In this document: one piece after another, positions 62,170-64,000 of the stretch | Numbering within the stretch: the stretch's first letter is position 1 | Layout: each line of letters starts with the position of its first letter | From: Paraburkholderia sp. ZP32-5 | Lineage (GTDB): Bacteria > Pseudomonadota > Gammaproteobacteria > Burkholderiales > Burkholderiaceae | NCBI RefSeq assembly: GCF_021390495.1 | Contig: NZ_JAJEJP010000001.1 | Location: 2,046,001 to 2,110,000, forward strand | Reading direction: 5' to 3' | DNA length: 64,000 bases | Translations under genes and position numbers: made by a program | The notes under the pieces: generated by a model | Database searches by the model: none | Told to the model about the DNA's origin: nothing | Seen by the model: only the letters and a program-made list of their open reading frames with translations

Positions 62170-63195
62170 TCATGGGTTAGACGTTGCGCAGGTCACATCG
62201 AGCGCCGAGTTATAGCGTGAGGCCAGCCCCAGATGTTCGAGCAGCCGGCCGAACTCGCCGAGCCGGTGCTTCACATAAGCGGGCACCTCGACGTCCGCGT
62301 AATCGTAAAAGCCCTTGCCGGTGCGAATCCCGTCGCGCCCTTCGTCCATATGCCGCGTGATGATGCCGGCCGGTTCGAAGCGCGAATCGATCTCCTTCGC
62401 GAGGTAGTGCGACGCGTAGTAGAGAATGTCGCAACCGCCCCAGTCGATAAATTCGAGCAGCCCAAGCACCGAGAAGCGCAGACCGAAGCCCGTTCTCACC
62501 GCGGTATCGATGTCCTGCGCGCTCGCGACGCCCTCCTCGACCATGCGGGCCGCTTCGTTCATCACGAGCGCCTGCAGACGCGGCACGATGTACCCCGCCG
62601 ATGGCGCGCATTCGACCGGCGCCTTGCCGATACGCCGCAGCAGTGCCTTCAGTCGCGCAAGCACCGAGGGATCGGTGCGGTCGTCGCGGCTGATCTCGAC
62701 GAGTGGCATCAGATGCGCGGGATTGAGCCAGTGGGCGTTGACGAAGCGCCGCGGCTGCGTGACCAGCCGTTGCAGATCGGTGACGAGAAACGTCGACGTC
62801 GTCGACGCGATCGTCGCGTCCGCGCTTACGTGCGCACACAGCCACGCGAATGCCTGCTGCTTGGCGGCCATCACTTCGGGGACTGCTTCGAATACGACCT
62901 CGCAGTCGGGCAGCGCGGCCTCGGCGCCCGCGCGGTCGAGCACGTCGACACGCGCGAGCGCAACGGCAGCGTCGCGCGTATCGATGCGGCCGAAGTCGAC
63001 CTCGGTCTGCAACTGCCGATTGATTTCACCGAGCGCGGCCGCCGCAAATTCCGCACGCGCAGCCGCGTCACGCTGCTTGAAGTCGATCAACGTCACGCGC
63101 AGGCCGGCGAATGCGAACGCCAGCGCGATGCCCTGCCCCATGCGTCCCGCGCCGAGCACGTGAACGTGCTTCACATCGGCGGCGTCGTGCGTCAT
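62170..63195 (-). CDS. 3-hydroxyacyl-CoA dehydrogenase family protein
   Basis: 341 residues. The NAD-binding N-terminal domain shows HVHVLGAGRMGQGIALAFAF, VVFEAVPEVMAAKQ and TIASTTSTFLVTDL. The catalytic segment is FVNAHWLNPAHLMPLVEIS, with the His-Glu dyad in the NP-x-HL form seen in hydroxy-acid relatives (lambda-crystallin/gulonate-type) rather than the FFNP form. The C-terminal domain has AGYIVPRLQALVMNEAARMVEEG and TGKGFYDY. It overlaps the upstream dehydrogenase gene by four bases (ATGA), so the two act in one pathway. The substrate is not clear: a 3-hydroxyacyl-CoA or a related hydroxy acid. Confidence 0.88.
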   Translation of the reverse strand: MTHDAADVKHVHVLGAGRMGQGIALAFAFAGLRVTLIDFKQRDAAARAEFAAAALGEINRQLQTEVDFGRIDTRDAAVALARVDVLDRAGAEAALPDCEVVFEAVPEVMAAKQQAFAWLCAHVSADATIASTTSTFLVTDLQRLVTQPRRFVNAHWLNPAHLMPLVEISRDDRTDPSVLARLKALLRRIGKAPVECAPSAGYIVPRLQALVMNEAARMVEEGVASAQDIDTAVRTGFGLRFSVLGLLEFIDWGGCDILYYASHYLAKEIDSRFEPAGIITRHMDEGRDGIRTGKGFYDYADVEVPAYVKHRLGEFGRLLEHLGLASRYNSALDVTCATSNP

Positions 63196-64000
63196 GCGAG
63201 CCCCCGCGTCAGCAGATCATGCATGGCCTCGCGCGACAGCGCAGCGAGGCCGAGATTTTCGAGCGTGCGGCCTTCGCGATACAGATCGCGTTCCGACACC
63301 GCGCTCGCGATGCTCAAGAGCCCCTGCGCCACCGGCGTCGGCACGCCGGCCCAACGTCCGACCGATACGATCAACGACAAACCGAGCCGTGTATCTTCGA
63401 GCATATAGCGATGCGCCTTCAGGTCGATGTTCTCGCGCCAGTCGCCGCTGTCGGTCAGCTTGCCGTGCGCGCCGCGTCCATACATCCATTCATCGCCGTC
63501 GCTCGCGTAGTGATCGGCGAGCGGAAAATGCGGCGCGCGATAACCCAACGCTTCGCGCACGGCGATCCGCTCCGCGTCGAGCGCGCTCGTTACACGGCGA
63601 ATCGACGCCTGCGTGCCTTCGTTATGGATGTCCCAGGATTCGAAGTGTTCGAGCGGTCCGGCGTTCATCATGATCAGCGGCGGATGGATCATGGGCCCCG
63701 CGTTCATCAGCGCGCCGCTCAACGCATCCTCGATCGGCTCGACGCTCGGGTAGCCTTCCTTCAGCACGGGAAGCGCCCAGTCCGCCGCGCTGGCGGGCAG
63801 CACGCCGGTCGGCAGACGGGTCGCGTATGCGCTGATGACCACGTCGTTTTCGCCATGGCGCCGCACCAGATACGGCAACGTACCGGTTTCCGCGAATGCG
63901 ACGCGCGCGCGATTGCCCGCGTCGGCCATCGCCTTCGCGAACACATAGCTGCCGAACGTGCCGGGCGGCAGATAAACCACCTGGCCGTCGGCGAGATGCG
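63192..64000 (-). CDS. NAD/NADP octopine/nopaline dehydrogenase family protein, 5' part beyond the window
   Basis: About 269 C-terminal residues are visible and the frame is open to the window edge, so the N-terminal Rossmann domain is missing. The visible part matches the helical opine dehydrogenase domain: VVYLPPGTFGSYVFAKAM, PYLVRRHGENDVVIS, GPMIHPPLIMMNAGPLEHFE and HRYMLEDTRLGLSLIVSVGR. Such enzymes make or oxidise opine-like amino-acid/keto-acid conjugates or related compounds. It is translationally coupled to the downstream 3-hydroxyacyl-CoA dehydrogenase gene. The physiological substrate is unknown. Confidence 0.88.
   Translation of the reverse strand, partial: HLADGQVVYLPPGTFGSYVFAKAMADAGNRARVAFAETGTLPYLVRRHGENDVVISAYATRLPTGVLPASAADWALPVLKEGYPSVEPIEDALSGALMNAGPMIHPPLIMMNAGPLEHFESWDIHNEGTQASIRRVTSALDAERIAVREALGYRAPHFPLADHYASDGDEWMYGRGAHGKLTDSGDWRENIDLKAHRYMLEDTRLGLSLIVSVGRWAGVPTPVAQGLLSIASAVSERDLYREGRTLENLGLAALSREAMHDLLTRGLA

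Noticed and set aside
1..64000. tRNA, rRNA, insertion sequences, prophage and CRISPR arrays
   Set aside because: None were recognised on either strand when reading through the window.

Overview
The window is high-GC DNA with the gene content of a Burkholderia sensu lato genome. Paraburkholderia is the best guess, because the genes resemble both halves of the cepacian (bce) exopolysaccharide locus and sit beside environmental-metabolism genes. No rRNA, tRNA, CRISPR array, transposase or integrase was seen. The taxonomic call is an inference from gene content and order, not from a search.

Layout. (1) 1-3587 (+): the end of a bce-I-like operon, with a polymerase-like membrane protein cut by the window edge and two GT4 glycosyltransferases. 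(2) 3635-6988 (-): an arsenic operon arsR-(arsI/cadI remnant)-arsC-acr3-arsH-arsN2 with a perfect operator palindrome. (3) 7263-15175 (+): a six-gene chemosensory-like module. It has a membrane kinase that carries its own receptor part, a sensorless MCP-like protein, two CheX/CheC-like proteins, a CheY and a PAS-PAS-GGDEF-EAL output protein. (4) 15257-27394: a bce-II-like cluster with gmd, acyltransferase, secreted beta-propeller, flippase, double glycosyltransferase, second acyltransferase, a small membrane ORF and galU. (5) 27508-30185 (-): glcG-glcB, glyoxylate use. (6) 30423-31316 (+): a MOSC protein. (7) 31437-41878: nitrate assimilation, with cobA (-) diverging from nirB-nirD-nitrate reductase/diflavin fusion-transporter (+). 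(8) 42073-52971: mixed chromosomal genes (SRPBCC/ArsR pair, tam, LysR, GST, Rap1a/Tai-like protein, fabV, PBP1A, MFS transporter, lipoprotein). (9) 53094-64000: KfrA-like protein, cytochrome b561 with a Tat-exported phospholipase C, an unusual adenylation-carrier-thioesterase protein, an ATPase, and a 3-hydroxyacyl-CoA dehydrogenase/opine dehydrogenase pair.

How the parts work together. The two bce clusters would supply sugar nucleotides (gmd, galU), glycosyltransfer, acyl decoration, flipping and polymerisation for one exopolysaccharide. The chemosensory/c-di-GMP module lies between them and is a plausible, untested controller of it. In the nitrate region, cobA provides sirohaem precursor for NirB. 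The cobA/nirB intergenic region carries two divergent sigma-54 promoters, a pair of NtrC-like sites, and on each side a leader with ANTAR-type hairpins followed by an intrinsic terminator. This reads as matched two-tier control (NtrC activation plus NasR/NasT-type antitermination) of both the enzyme and its cofactor gene, and it is the most striking regulatory structure in the window.
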